The notes: generated by a model from the sequence alone, not told the origin. Positions 41,078 to 50,013 are shown, counted from the stretch's first letter. The stretch is DNA of 64,000 nt from Alicycliphilus sp. UBA6560 (GCA_002434305.1 DJJU01000006.1:558001-622000), one strand, 5' to 3'. Numbers and translations are program-made.

Positions 41078-41098
41078 ACCCCTACACTCCGGCCATGG

Positions 41099-42289
41099 TC
41101 AAAGCAATGGCGGAATGGATGGCGCTGCATCCGTGGATCGCAGCGGCAGCGCTGGTGATCCTGGGGGCCATAGCCTGGGCGGCGCTGCGTCGGCTATGGG
41201 GTTCGAGACACCGGCCGGCAACGGCACTACGGTTGCGGTCACAGCGGGAACAGGCGCGGTTTGATCCCCGGTCGACGGACTACCAGCCGCGCCAGTATCG
41301 ACGGGCGAAGCGGCGCGAGCGGTAGACGGCGGCGGCGGCAGCACGTAGGGATTGAAGGGGCGCGACTGCATCCAGTCGCGGCAAGCCTTGTCCCCCACCT
41401 CGGGCAGCCGCGAGCCATCGCCCGCGAAGCACGTGCATTCACCCCGAATGCACAGCGCGCCGGCGATGGTGGGCATGTGCACGACATGCCGCAGGTGGTC
41501 ATAAGCCGGCGCCGTCCAGGGACGATCCGACAGGCGCGGGGCGAAATCAACGCGCTCATCAGGCGGGCCGCCGACGACCACGGGCGCAGTCGCTGGCGGG
41601 GCCTGAGGCGGCGCTGCTGCCGGCACAGGAGGCACCGCTGGCGCGGGCGCAGCGGCCACGGAGGCCGCAGGCGCCACCTTGGCCTGAATCATCTTCCAGG
41701 CTTTCCAGCCTAGGAAGCCGGTAAGGCCCAGGGCCGCAACCATGACCACCAGCATCCATGGCACGGAGCGCACAGGCTTGACGTGCATGGAGGCGCTTTT
41801 GTACTTGGCAAAAACGCGCTTCGGGAGCCGGTAGCGCTTCTTGATCGGGGCGTTTTTCCAGCCGGTGCGGCAGTTGTCGGCGCACTCGGGCCACTCGTAC
41901 CACCAGCGGCCCAGGATGCCCAGGTCGCGCAGGTGCACGTGACGGCCGACGAGGGCGCGGACGTTGGAATCGACGAGGTTGGGCCCCTGGGTGATGACGT
42001 AGACATCCAGGCCACGGTGACGGTGGGTTTCCAGGGCTGCAACGTGGTCGGGCACCTTCTGGCCGGGGCCACGGGGCCGCCACACACGTTGCACCTCGTC
42101 AATGATGATGACGGCGCCATCAGGCACCACTTCGGGCCAGCGCTCGGGCTCGTCAAGCACCTCATGGGGTATCGCGAGCTCGGGAATACCGTTCACGTAG
42201 AGCTGCCTGCCCTGCCCCAACTCTTCGAGCATGGCGACAAGGGCGGCGCTCTTGCCGGTGCCGGGGGCGCCAGTGATCAGCGTGATCAT
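41099..42289 (-). CDS. zot: Zonula occludens toxin (Zot)-like assembly ATPase, pI homologue
   Basis: This 396-residue protein has an N-terminal P-loop ATPase (MITLITGAPGTGKSAALV; Walker B AVIIIDEVQRVW), one membrane helix (about 178-200, MLVVMVAALGLTGFLGWKAW), and a Pro/Ala-rich periplasmic domain with CIRGECTCF. The family drives extrusion of filamentous phage through the inner membrane. Its start overlaps the pVI-like gene (ATGA). The extreme C-terminus is Pro-rich and low in complexity. Confidence 0.92.
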   Translation of the reverse strand: MITLITGAPGTGKSAALVAMLEELGQGRQLYVNGIPELAIPHEVLDEPERWPEVVPDGAVIIIDEVQRVWRPRGPGQKVPDHVAALETHRHRGLDVYVITQGPNLVDSNVRALVGRHVHLRDLGILGRWWYEWPECADNCRTGWKNAPIKKRYRLPKRVFAKYKSASMHVKPVRSVPWMLVVMVAALGLTGFLGWKAWKMIQAKVAPAASVAAAPAPAVPPVPAAAPPQAPPATAPVVVGGPPDERVDFAPRLSDRPWTAPAYDHLRHVVHMPTIAGALCIRGECTCFAGDGSRLPEVGDKACRDWMQSRPFNPYVLPPPPSTARAASPVDTGAAGSPSTGDQTAPVPAVTATVVPLPAGVSNPIADAAPPRLWPPGSPALPLRSTDAAPSIPPLL

Positions 42290-42585
42290 GTCGCCTGCCC
42301 TGCCCCGCCCGTCGTCTGCAGCGCGAAGCGCTTCATCACCATCCAGGCGAGACCAGAAACGATTCCCCCGCTGGTGATGGCCATGGCTTCGAAGAAGCCG
42401 GACATTGCCAAGAGCTGGAGAACTTCGGGCAGCAATCCGGTGAATGCACCTTTGGCTGCATTCAGGGCGCCAGACAGGGCCGTATCGGCCCCTTCATACG
42501 TGGTGTAACCGAAGCCCAGGGCCACGAGGACGCGCGACACCAGGGGCCAAGAGATTTTGGCGAGCCATTCGGCGATGCCTTCCAT
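42286..42585 (-). CDS. Minor coat protein, DUF2523/pVI-like
   Basis: This 99-residue protein has three hydrophobic stretches (about 13-30, 55-72, 76-92) and no signal peptide. Its position between pIII and pI/Zot is that of pVI in filamentous phages, where DUF2523 proteins usually stand. Its stop overlaps the zot ATG in ATGA. It is presumably inserted in the inner membrane before virion assembly. Confidence 0.8.
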   Translation of the reverse strand: MEGIAEWLAKISWPLVSRVLVALGFGYTTYEGADTALSGALNAAKGAFTGLLPEVLQLLAMSGFFEAMAITSGGIVSGLAWMVMKRFALQTTGGAGQAT

Positions 42586-43929
42586 TTAATCCCCCCTTCG
42601 GGTGAGGCCCATGAACGCCAGGACGGCGGACAGGTAGGCGAAGCCAATCAGTATCGGGCGGATGCCGGTTGCGAAGTCGCAAAGCAAGTCCCATCGGAAA
42701 GCCATTTGCTTTCCCATGATGACGAATTCCTTTGGAGCGGGACAACTACCGTTAGCAGGGCCGAAACCCTCCTCGCGGTTGATTGCAAGAGGAACCGTGC
42801 TTTGTTGCAGTGGCGTCGGGGTCAAGGTGCCGAGTTTTTGGCAGGCGACAATATCCGGGTGTTTTTCGCAGAGGGATTGCTGATCTTCGGGCTTTGGCTT
42901 GTCGTTTTCGCCTGGTTCGTTTTCTTCACCTTGGGACGGGTCATTATTATTCGATGGGCGATTAACGGGCTCCAAATCGACACGCCAGGGGTTATCTGGT
43001 TCTGGCGAGGGATTAATACGAATTCCGGGCCTTATGTACGGCTGATTTTGCGGCGATGGCTCGCCGTTAGGGTTGTAATCCGGGTTAGGCAATGGGTCAC
43101 CCATTGGGATAAACCTGGGGCGATGCGACGGAGAAGGCCCGGGCTCGGGATTTACCCAAGGGCCGGGCGTCGGCTCAACGGGTAAAGGCGTCGGATATGG
43201 TAGCTCGCTAGGAACGGATTCCGGCATGGGCGTACCTGATAATCCATCCTCAAATTGAGGCTGTTGAACTGCTGGACTTAAGCAACCGGCAGGTGTGGCC
43301 TGCCATCCTGCTGGACAGCTTTGACCAGTACTGGCCCTTTCCCTGCTAACGTTACCAAAATTCTGCGGAGCCCAATTGGGATAGTTCTTATAACCGTGAA
43401 GACAGTTAGCACTATTCTCCGAGACTATCTCAGCGCGAAGAAACGGATAAGCATCGGTATTAGTCACGAGGGCTGCATGTGCAGCTCTACATGCAGCATC
43501 AGCAGAGGGATAGCTATTGCCGTTATACGTCCAATAAAACTCATATTGCTCCCCCTGCTCGGCCACTTGTCGCCAGACCTTTTCGACTTCATCCCAAACA
43601 TAATTCGCAACGCCCAACCAAGTAGCAATACCTAATGCAGCCCTTAAAGCGGGATTGGCGAATATTACGCCAGCAGCAACGCGGGGGGCATTTGCAGCAA
43701 GACGGTAGGAAACCGGCATTGTTACTAGCCGGCCAGGGACCGGAACCCTAAGCCCATTGGGCTGATGAACGGTTCGACCGAACCAGCTATCGTTAGCGGA
43801 TGTGGCATACCCGTACCCGCCGCCAGTGCGAGAAAACCCGGCAGGGTCAGCGGGGTATGCATAGCCAGCATGAGCAGCACCGCACAGGATGGCCAGAGCG
43901 GCGACTACCAGCGCCCGCAGATCAGCCAT
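42586..43929 (-). CDS. TspB-like attachment protein, pIII analogue
   Basis: This 447-residue protein has a signal peptide (about 1-21), an N-terminal Tyr/Asn-rich domain, a long Pro/Asn/Glu-rich linker (about 215-345), and a Cys-containing C-terminal domain (SLCEKHPDIVACQKLG, GSCPAP). A membrane anchor (ILIGFAYLSAVLAFMGL) and a basic tail end the protein. This is the layout of pIII-type adsorption proteins and of neisserial TspB. Base composition is distinctly less GC-rich than the host. The N-terminal part should decide receptor choice. Confidence 0.86.
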   Translation of the reverse strand: MADLRALVVAALAILCGAAHAGYAYPADPAGFSRTGGGYGYATSANDSWFGRTVHQPNGLRVPVPGRLVTMPVSYRLAANAPRVAAGVIFANPALRAALGIATWLGVANYVWDEVEKVWRQVAEQGEQYEFYWTYNGNSYPSADAACRAAHAALVTNTDAYPFLRAEIVSENSANCLHGYKNYPNWAPQNFGNVSRERASTGQSCPAGWQATPAGCLSPAVQQPQFEDGLSGTPMPESVPSELPYPTPLPVEPTPGPWVNPEPGPSPSHRPRFIPMGDPLPNPDYNPNGEPSPQNQPYIRPGIRINPSPEPDNPWRVDLEPVNRPSNNNDPSQGEENEPGENDKPKPEDQQSLCEKHPDIVACQKLGTLTPTPLQQSTVPLAINREEGFGPANGSCPAPKEFVIMGKQMAFRWDLLCDFATGIRPILIGFAYLSAVLAFMGLTRRGD

Positions 43930-43979
43930 GCTGCCCCCAGGACGCCGACGAACGCGGCGAAGAATTCAGGTGTTGCCAT
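43905..43979 (-). CDS. 24-residue hydrophobic peptide, candidate pVII/pIX
   Basis: The ATG has a good ribosome binding site (AGGGGA, 8 nt). The frame encodes MATPEFFAAFVGVLGAAWLI then CGRW, a single membrane helix with a short basic end. It overlaps the end of the 115-residue gene and the start of the pIII gene. Size and nature match pVII/pIX minor tip proteins, which are about 32-33 residues in Ff phages. It is too short for normal gene calling. Confidence 0.6.
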   Translation of the reverse strand: MATPEFFAAFVGVLGAAWLICGRW

Positions 43980-44313
43980 CGTCTTTATCCCCTACGTGCC
44001 AGACGGTGCGGGCAATGAACACGACCGCATAGACGGCGAGCCAGACGCCAGCGACTGACCACCCGAGGGACAGCCCGTCTTCAACGCCGAGCAGGTTGCA
44101 CGGCTGGGCCTGATAGGCCGCCGTGACGGTAATAGGAGCGCCGCCGCCCACTGGACGGAGCGCGTAGGAAATGCCGCTGTCAGACAGCGCGGCCAGCTCA
44201 ACCACATGGGCCGAGCCGCCATGCTGAACAACAGCGCCGAGCTGCGACGATGCCGCAGCCTGGGCCGCCTGCGTGGCGGTGCCGTAGCAGGCGGCGCCTA
44301 CTTGGAACGCCAT
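43966..44313 (-). CDS. Phage membrane protein, 115 residues
   Basis: This is a mostly soluble Ala/Gly-rich N-terminal part followed by one strong hydrophobic helix (WSVAGVWLAVYAVVFIARTVW) and an Asp-rich end. It lies in the structural block between pVIII and pIII. The AGGGA ribosome binding site precedes the ATG at 8-nt spacing. It has the place of a small minor virion or assembly protein. I do not recognise a named family. Confidence 0.65.
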   Translation of the reverse strand: MAFQVGAACYGTATQAAQAAASSQLGAVVQHGGSAHVVELAALSDSGISYALRPVGGGAPITVTAAYQAQPCNLLGVEDGLSLGWSVAGVWLAVYAVVFIARTVWHVGDKDDGNT

Positions 44314-44438
44314 GGGCCTATCCCTGCGGAGCGCATGAAGCGCACCGCGAACAGCGCCACGCGCGCCGATAGCACCGCAGCCGACACGATGGCCGCATTG
44401 AGGCCCATTTCGGCCAGCAGCGGCGCTATGGCGGGCAT
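44298..44438 (-). CDS. 46-residue membrane protein of the phage
   Basis: The ATG follows the pVIII stop by 3 bp. The peptide begins MPAIAPLLAEMGLNAAIVSA, continues with a hydrophobic AVLSARVALFAV core and ends in a basic segment. The topology resembles a short coat-like protein. It overlaps the next gene by 16 bp. It could be a pIX-type tip protein or a second minor coat. Confidence 0.58.
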   Translation of the reverse strand: MPAIAPLLAEMGLNAAIVSAAVLSARVALFAVRFMRSAGIGPWRSK

Positions 44439-44441
44439 GCC

Positions 44442-44642
44442 TTACAGGCCCTTGCGAATGAACTTGAAGGCGTACACGGCCACGACAGCGGCCAACACGA
44501 TGCCGGCCACGGTCAGCGCGTCGGCGCTCAGGTCATCGAGGGCGGTTTGCACGTTGGCCGGCACGGCGGCGTAGGCGCTGCCAGCGGTTGCAGCCAGGGC
44601 GGCGGGGATCAGGGCCAGACGGGCCTTCACAGACTTGGTCAT
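44442..44642 (-). CDS. Major coat protein pVIII
   Basis: This 66-residue precursor has a basic start and signal peptide cut after ...GSAYA (about residue 25). The mature part is amphipathic (AVPANVQTALDDLSAD), then a membrane helix (ALTVAGIVLAAVVAVYAFKF), then IRKGL. This matches the pVIII plan exactly, with basic residues at the DNA-facing end. The ribosome binding site is GAAAGGAA. Confidence 0.92.
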   Translation of the reverse strand: MTKSVKARLALIPAALAATAGSAYAAVPANVQTALDDLSADALTVAGIVLAAVVAVYAFKFIRKGL

Positions 44643-44729
44643 TTCAGTTCCTTTCGAGGTTATGACCGGTGCGGGATTGCACCCGGCAGGGCACGGCGCT
44701 TCACAGCGGTGGCACCCTGGCGGCTGGAA

Positions 44730-45680
44730 TCACGCGGGGACATGGGGACGGTCTCCAAGCCACGAGAACGGCCCGGATGGATCAACGCGGCGCGGCGTGT
44801 GCCGCACTCGGATAAAGCTGCGAAAACCAGCGCCTGTTGGTGCGAACTCAGAGAGCAGAAGCTCGCCCGTTTCGTCATTTCGATAGCCGCCTCCCGGCGC
44901 AGGTCGCCAGCGCTCGCAGACCGAAGCATTGCCCTGCACATACGCAGGCCACAGAACCCAGCGGCGGCAGCTGCGGCCAACATCGTCCAGGCCTCCACAG
45001 CCATGAATGCGTGCACCATGCGGATAGCTCCCAACGGTTTTGCTCTCCACCTTGGAGGCGTATTTCATGAGGTAGGCGACGGGGGCGCGGGCCTTCAGGC
45101 GGTTGCTCATGCCGTGCGGCCACATGGGCGGCTCAACGTGCACGAGGCCGCGGCGGTCGGTGCGGCGCCATGCGGTATCGGGCTTGGGCGGGGTCAGGCC
45201 ACCGGCCAGCCAAATCACAACGTGGTAGTGAATGACGCCGCGCTGCTGAAGCTCGGCCACCCAGGCGTAGCGGACGGTTTTGGAGCCGGTGCGGGCGTAG
45301 TGCCAGCGGCGCAGGCCGTCCAGATACCGGCTGATGTGCTCGGGGCGCCAAGCGCTGTTGTCGCCGCGATAGGTGAGGGTCTGCATCCAGACCTGTTGGT
45401 TGCGCGGGCCGGCGTTGTGCAGGGCTTTGGCGGCAACGCCCAGGGACTTACGCAGGCGGGTTACGCGGCTGGCGTGGCGGTCAATCTCAATGACGTTTTC
45501 CGCCCAAGCAACGACCGCCGGGGCGGTCGTGCAAGTTGTTGATACTGAGACAAGCCCAGCCTTCGCGCTTCGCGCTGCGGCTTCTCGCGCGGTGCGCTCG
45601 GTAGAGCGCGCGCGCAGCCACTCAACGGCCTGCGCGCGGCGCGCTGCGCCGGCTGCTGCGGGGGTGGGCGTGCCGCGCAT
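44730..45680 (-). CDS. Rolling-circle replication initiator (HUH Rep, pII analogue)
   Basis: This 316-residue endonuclease carries the HUH metal motif in GVIHYHVVIWL and the catalytic tyrosine motif in VAYLMKYASK (Y-x3-K class). An upstream RNQQVWMQTLTYRG block acts as motif 1. It would nick the phage plus origin and re-ligate the displaced strand. An in-frame GTG at 45716 is possible; the ATG at 45680 follows the preceding 51-codon frame by two bases. Confidence 0.85.
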   Translation of the reverse strand: MRGTPTPAAAGAARRAQAVEWLRARSTERTAREAAARSAKAGLVSVSTTCTTAPAVVAWAENVIEIDRHASRVTRLRKSLGVAAKALHNAGPRNQQVWMQTLTYRGDNSAWRPEHISRYLDGLRRWHYARTGSKTVRYAWVAELQQRGVIHYHVVIWLAGGLTPPKPDTAWRRTDRRGLVHVEPPMWPHGMSNRLKARAPVAYLMKYASKVESKTVGSYPHGARIHGCGGLDDVGRSCRRWVLWPAYVQGNASVCERWRPAPGGGYRNDETGELLLSEFAPTGAGFRSFIRVRHTPRRVDPSGPFSWLGDRPHVPA

Positions 45681-45682
45681 GG

Positions 45683-45838
45683 TCAGCAACCCCAGCCGAT
45701 GACATGGCCAGCCCACGCGCGCAGCTTGGCGTCTGCCAAGTCAACGCGGCGCAGGTAGTCGGGGTGACGGTGGGGGCGCTCCAGCAGCTCGGCCAATCCG
45801 AGCTTGAGGGCGTAGAGGCGTTCGGCCTGGGCGGACAC
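45683..45838 (-). CDS. 51-residue phage protein with GTG start
   Basis: The GTG directly follows the TAA of the upstream frame and has a GGGGAGGG ribosome binding site 9 nt away. The peptide (SAQAERLYALKLGLAELLER, then HPDYLRRVDLADAKLRAW) looks soluble and helical. It ends 2 bp before rep. Tight packing supports it as real; function unknown. Confidence 0.6.
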   Translation of the reverse strand: MSAQAERLYALKLGLAELLERPHRHPDYLRRVDLADAKLRAWAGHVIGWGC

Positions 45839-46033
45839 TTAGGCGCCCTCCCCGGCCACAGGCATTCCGCCCGCCATGTAGACCACATCCAGGCCGCCAA
45901 TCTCGGGATCACGCGACAGCGTGACGGTGATGGCGTCCAGGGTGCGGGGGTGCTCGCCCTGCTGTTCGTCCAGCAGGGCCAGCAGCGCCGAGTGCACGGC
46001 GACGAGGCGCGCGGCGTGCATGGCTTCTTGCAT
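45839..46033 (-). CDS. 64-residue phage protein, unknown
   Basis: This small protein starts MQEAMHAARLVAVHSALLAL and goes on with LDAITVTLSRDPEIGGLDVVYMAGG. It follows the ssDNA-binding protein by 5 bp and abuts the 51-residue frame (TAAGTG). No family recognised. A helical start and beta-rich end suggest a small folded domain. Confidence 0.62.
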   Translation of the reverse strand: MQEAMHAARLVAVHSALLALLDEQQGEHPRTLDAITVTLSRDPEIGGLDVVYMAGGMPVAGEGA

Positions 46034-46038
46034 GGCCG

Positions 46039-46365
46039 TCAGGCAGCGCGGGAGGCTGCGGGGGCGGCGACGGCGGCGGGCTTGAGGGGCACAAGCCGGG
46101 GGGACAGTGTCAGATCGCCGTTACGGTTGACGTACACGCTTTCGGGCGCGAGGGTGTAATCTCCGACGGGGTAGAACAGCGCGGCGCCCTGCTCGTTTTT
46201 GTCCAGGATGATCTCGACTTTTTCCGGGTACGGGTTGGGCTTGCCGCTGCGGTCGTAGGTGTGCATCCAGACCGTCTGGAAGTTCAGGGAATAGGCCTTG
46301 CCAGTGGCTTTGGCGTTGCCGCTTTGGTTGCGGACTTCCGTCGACGTTACGGAAACTTTGATCAT
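46039..46365 (-). CDS. Phage ssDNA-binding protein, pV-like
   Basis: This 108-residue protein starts MIKVSVTSTEVRNQSG and has the aromatic and basic beta-strand pattern of gene V/helix-destabilising proteins (KAYSLNFQTVWMHTYDRSGKP, YPEKVEIILD, GDYTLAPESVYV). It coats displaced plus strands before assembly. The GGAG ribosome binding site is 6 nt upstream. It is the first gene of the minus-strand phage operon, next to the operators. Confidence 0.82.
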   Translation of the reverse strand: MIKVSVTSTEVRNQSGNAKATGKAYSLNFQTVWMHTYDRSGKPNPYPEKVEIILDKNEQGAALFYPVGDYTLAPESVYVNRNGDLTLSPRLVPLKPAAVAAPAASRAA

Positions 46366-46384
46366 GGTTACTCCGATGGGATGC

Positions 46385-46401
46385 GTTTACAAACCGTAAA
46401 C
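46385..46401. promoter_or_regulatory. Phage operator O1
   Basis: GTTTAC-aaacc-GTAAAC is a perfect 6-bp inverted repeat, located 20 bp upstream of the ssDNA-binding protein gene and within the 67-bp divergent region. Confidence 0.75.
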
Positions 46402-46415
46402 GAACCGGAGTCTGT

Positions 46416-46432
46416 GTTAACTAGGTGTAAAC
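46416..46432. promoter_or_regulatory. Phage operator O2
   Basis: GTTAAC-taggt-GTAAAC is O1 with one mismatch, 31 bp (about three helix turns) from it and touching the repressor ATG. Binding here would block the repressor's own start. Confidence 0.7.
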
Positions 46433-46810
46433 ATGAAATACGCACTTTCGCTTATTGACAAGGCATCGAAAATATGCGGGGGTGATGCTGCGCTATCGCG
46501 GCGCCTGAAAATTAGCAGGGCTGCCGTTTCGCTGATGAGGTCAGGAGAGAGGGCCGTAACCCCTGAAATTGCCGCAGAGCTGGCAGACATTGCCGGCGAG
46601 GATGCACGGCAAGCAGTGATTGACGCGGTAATAGAGCGCAACCAGGGAACAGAGAAAGGCCCTGTACTGCGGCAGATTTTGGGAAAGGCCCTAGCCGCTG
46701 GCGTGGCGGCAATGTCGGTTTTTTTCTACAGCGGAGACTCAATATCCGCTACCAAAACGATAGCAACGAAAGTTGACGCGCTATACATCGTATTTAATAC
46801 AAATCATTAG
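46433..46810 (+). CDS. Phage repressor with HTH (DUF3693-like), C-terminus formed by the att junction
   Basis: This 125-residue protein has an N-terminal helix-turn-helix (GGDAALSRRLKISRAAVSLM) and the VTPEIAAELADIAGED segment common in inovirus regulators. A basic linker and a hydrophobic segment (ALAAGVAAMSVFFYSG) follow. Codons 118-120 (Tyr-Ile-Val) lie on the attachment core, and the last five residues (FNTNH) and stop are chromosomal dif DNA. In the circular phage the frame would continue with about 59 phage-encoded residues. Confidence 0.8.
   Translation: MKYALSLIDKASKICGGDAALSRRLKISRAAVSLMRSGERAVTPEIAAELADIAGEDARQAVIDAVIERNQGTEKGPVLRQILGKALAAGVAAMSVFFYSGDSISATKTIATKVDALYIVFNTNH
46771..46798 (-). 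other. Right attachment junction with presumed dif XerC arm
   Basis: The phage-side arm AGTTGACGCGC (46771-46781), core TATACA (46782-46787) and chromosomal arm TCGTATTTAAT (46788-46798) match the left junction in TATACATCGTAT. Joining the left XerD arm with this arm restores a 28-bp, largely symmetrical dif. Confidence 0.75.
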
Positions 46811-46845
46811 AGCGAACCTCGACGCAGGACCGCTACCATGCCTCC

Positions 46846-47643
46846 ATGACCTCCCAAAGACCTGTCCCTCCCACCCAGCCCATCCACTTCGGCCACGCCG
46901 GCCGCGTCTGCCTGGTCACTGGCGGCGCGCAAGGCATTGGCGAAGCCTGCGCCCGGCGCTTTGCGCGGGAGGACGCCCGCGTCGTCATCGCCGACGTGGA
47001 CGACAGGCGCGGCCAGGCGCTGGCGCGGGAGCTGGGCGGGATGTTCGTGCACTGCGACGTGGGCGATAAAGCCCAGGTCGACGAGGCCGTGGCCCAGGTG
47101 CTGGCGGCGCATGGGCGCATCGACGTGCTGATCAACAACGCCGGCATCTTCCGCGCCTGCGACTTCCTGGACGTGAGCGAGGAAGATTTCGACGCCGTGC
47201 TGCGCGTCAATCTCAAGGGCTCGTTCCTCATGGGCCAGCGCGTGGCCCGTGCCATGGCCGATTCGGGCGGCGGCAGCATTGTGAACATGAGTTCGGTCAA
47301 CGGCGTGCTGGCGATTCCCAGCATCGCCAGCTACAACGTCAGCAAGGGCGGCGTGAACCAGCTCACGCGGGTCATGGCGCTGGCGCTGGCCGACCGGGGC
47401 ATCCGCGTGAACGCCGTAGCGCCCGGCACCATCGCCACCGAGCTGGCGGCCCAGGCCGTGCTCACCAGCGACGACGCGCGCGCCCGCATCCTGAGCCGCA
47501 CGCCCATGAAGCGCCTGGGCGAGCCGGCCGAGATCGCCGACGTGGTGGCCTGGCTGGCCAGCGACGCGGCCAGCTACGTGACTGGGGAGATCGTCACCGT
47601 GGACGGCGGGCGTATGACGCTGAATTACACGGTGCCGGTGTGA
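46846..47643 (+). CDS. SDR-family oxidoreductase
   Basis: This 265-residue classical short-chain dehydrogenase has TGGAQGIG, the NNAG motif, Ser in NMSSVNG, Y-x3-K (SYNVSKGG) and the PG motif. An Asp after the second strand (IADVDD) points to NAD(H). It is chromosomal and begins 36 bp after the repressor stop. Substrate unknown; close relatives include 3-oxoacyl-ACP reductase-like and sugar dehydrogenases. Confidence 0.9.
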   Translation: MTSQRPVPPTQPIHFGHAGRVCLVTGGAQGIGEACARRFAREDARVVIADVDDRRGQALARELGGMFVHCDVGDKAQVDEAVAQVLAAHGRIDVLINNAGIFRACDFLDVSEEDFDAVLRVNLKGSFLMGQRVARAMADSGGGSIVNMSSVNGVLAIPSIASYNVSKGGVNQLTRVMALALADRGIRVNAVAPGTIATELAAQAVLTSDDARARILSRTPMKRLGEPAEIADVVAWLASDAASYVTGEIVTVDGGRMTLNYTVPV

Positions 47644-47662
47644 GCGGCCGATAATCGCCGCC

Positions 47663-48079
47663 ATGCGATTCCTTCACACCATGCTGCGCGTGGGCAACCT
47701 CCAGCGCTCCATCGACTTCTACACCCAGGTGCTGGGCATGCAACTGCTGCGCACGTCCGAAAACCCCGAGTACAAGTACTCGCTGGCCTTCCTGGGCTTC
47801 GACGGCGGCAACCCTGGCCAGGCCGAGATCGAGCTGACCTACAACTGGGGCACCGAGAGCTACGACATGGGCACCGGCTACGGCCACATCGCCCTGGGCG
47901 TGCCCGATGCCTATGCTGCCTGCGAGCGCATCCGCGCGGCCGGCGGCAACATCACGCGCGAGCCCGGCCCCGTCAAGGGCGGCACGACGGTGATCGCCTT
48001 CGTGACGGACCCAGACGGCTACAAGATCGAGCTGATCGAGCGCAAGAGCGATACCGGCGCCGGCGCCGGCCTGCGCTGA
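47663..48079 (+). CDS. gloA: Lactoylglutathione lyase (glyoxalase I)
   Basis: This 138-residue VOC enzyme begins MRFLHTMLRVGNLQRSIDFY. It has the metal ligands of E. coli GloA (His5, Glu in AEIELTYNWG, His in GYGHIALGV, Glu in YKIELIE). It converts the methylglyoxal-glutathione adduct to lactoylglutathione. It follows the SDR gene by 19 bp, probably co-transcribed, and is convergent with edd across a repeat copy. Confidence 0.94.
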   Translation: MRFLHTMLRVGNLQRSIDFYTQVLGMQLLRTSENPEYKYSLAFLGFDGGNPGQAEIELTYNWGTESYDMGTGYGHIALGVPDAYAACERIRAAGGNITREPGPVKGGTTVIAFVTDPDGYKIELIERKSDTGAGAGLR

Positions 48080-48096
48080 AGTCCTCTCCGTTTCAC

Positions 48097-48158
48097 TATC
48101 ATTTCAGTAGCATCCAGCGCTTGATGGACAAGCGCTGGAGCCTGATTTTACTGATATT

Positions 48159-48162
<4 letters not shown>
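48097..48162 (-). repeat. Dispersed palindromic repeat, copy I
   Basis: GCATCCAGCGCTTG, spacer ATGGA, CAAGCGCTGGAGCCTGATTT forms a long hairpin between gloA and edd and reaches the edd stop codon. On the minus strand it is open in the family frame (QAPAL-VH-QALDATE). It may double as a terminator-like structure for the convergent genes. Confidence 0.82.
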
Positions 48163-49985
<1,823 letters not shown>

Positions 49986-50013
49986 TGGAGAGCCCTCCCT
50001 GGCAGAAATGACC

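Larger units (their letters stand above)
40724..46787. mobile_element. Filamentous prophage (Inoviridae type) integrated at dif
   Basis: The unit is 6,058 bp from core to core, a normal inovirus size. Structural, assembly and replication genes are all on the minus strand and a repressor diverges at the right end. Recognisable functions: Zot/pI, pVI-like DUF2523, TspB-like pIII, pVIII coat, HUH Rep and pV ssDNA-binding protein. No integrase is present, as expected for phages that borrow host XerC/XerD. GC content in the pIII and repressor regions is visibly lower than in the host. No gene looks broken, so it may be functional. Confidence 0.93.

Noticed and set aside
41095..41325. Plus-strand 76-codon frame with a hydrophobic helix opposite the end of zot
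   Set aside because: It lies antisense to the Pro-rich zot tail, where GC-rich composition yields Ala/Trp/Leu strings. There is no ribosome binding site and no phage gene is expected on this strand.
45622..45912. 96-codon minus-strand frame over the two small phage genes
   Set aside because: It is a shifted frame of the tightly packed 51- and 64-residue genes; its product is rich in Trp/Pro/Arg with no pattern.
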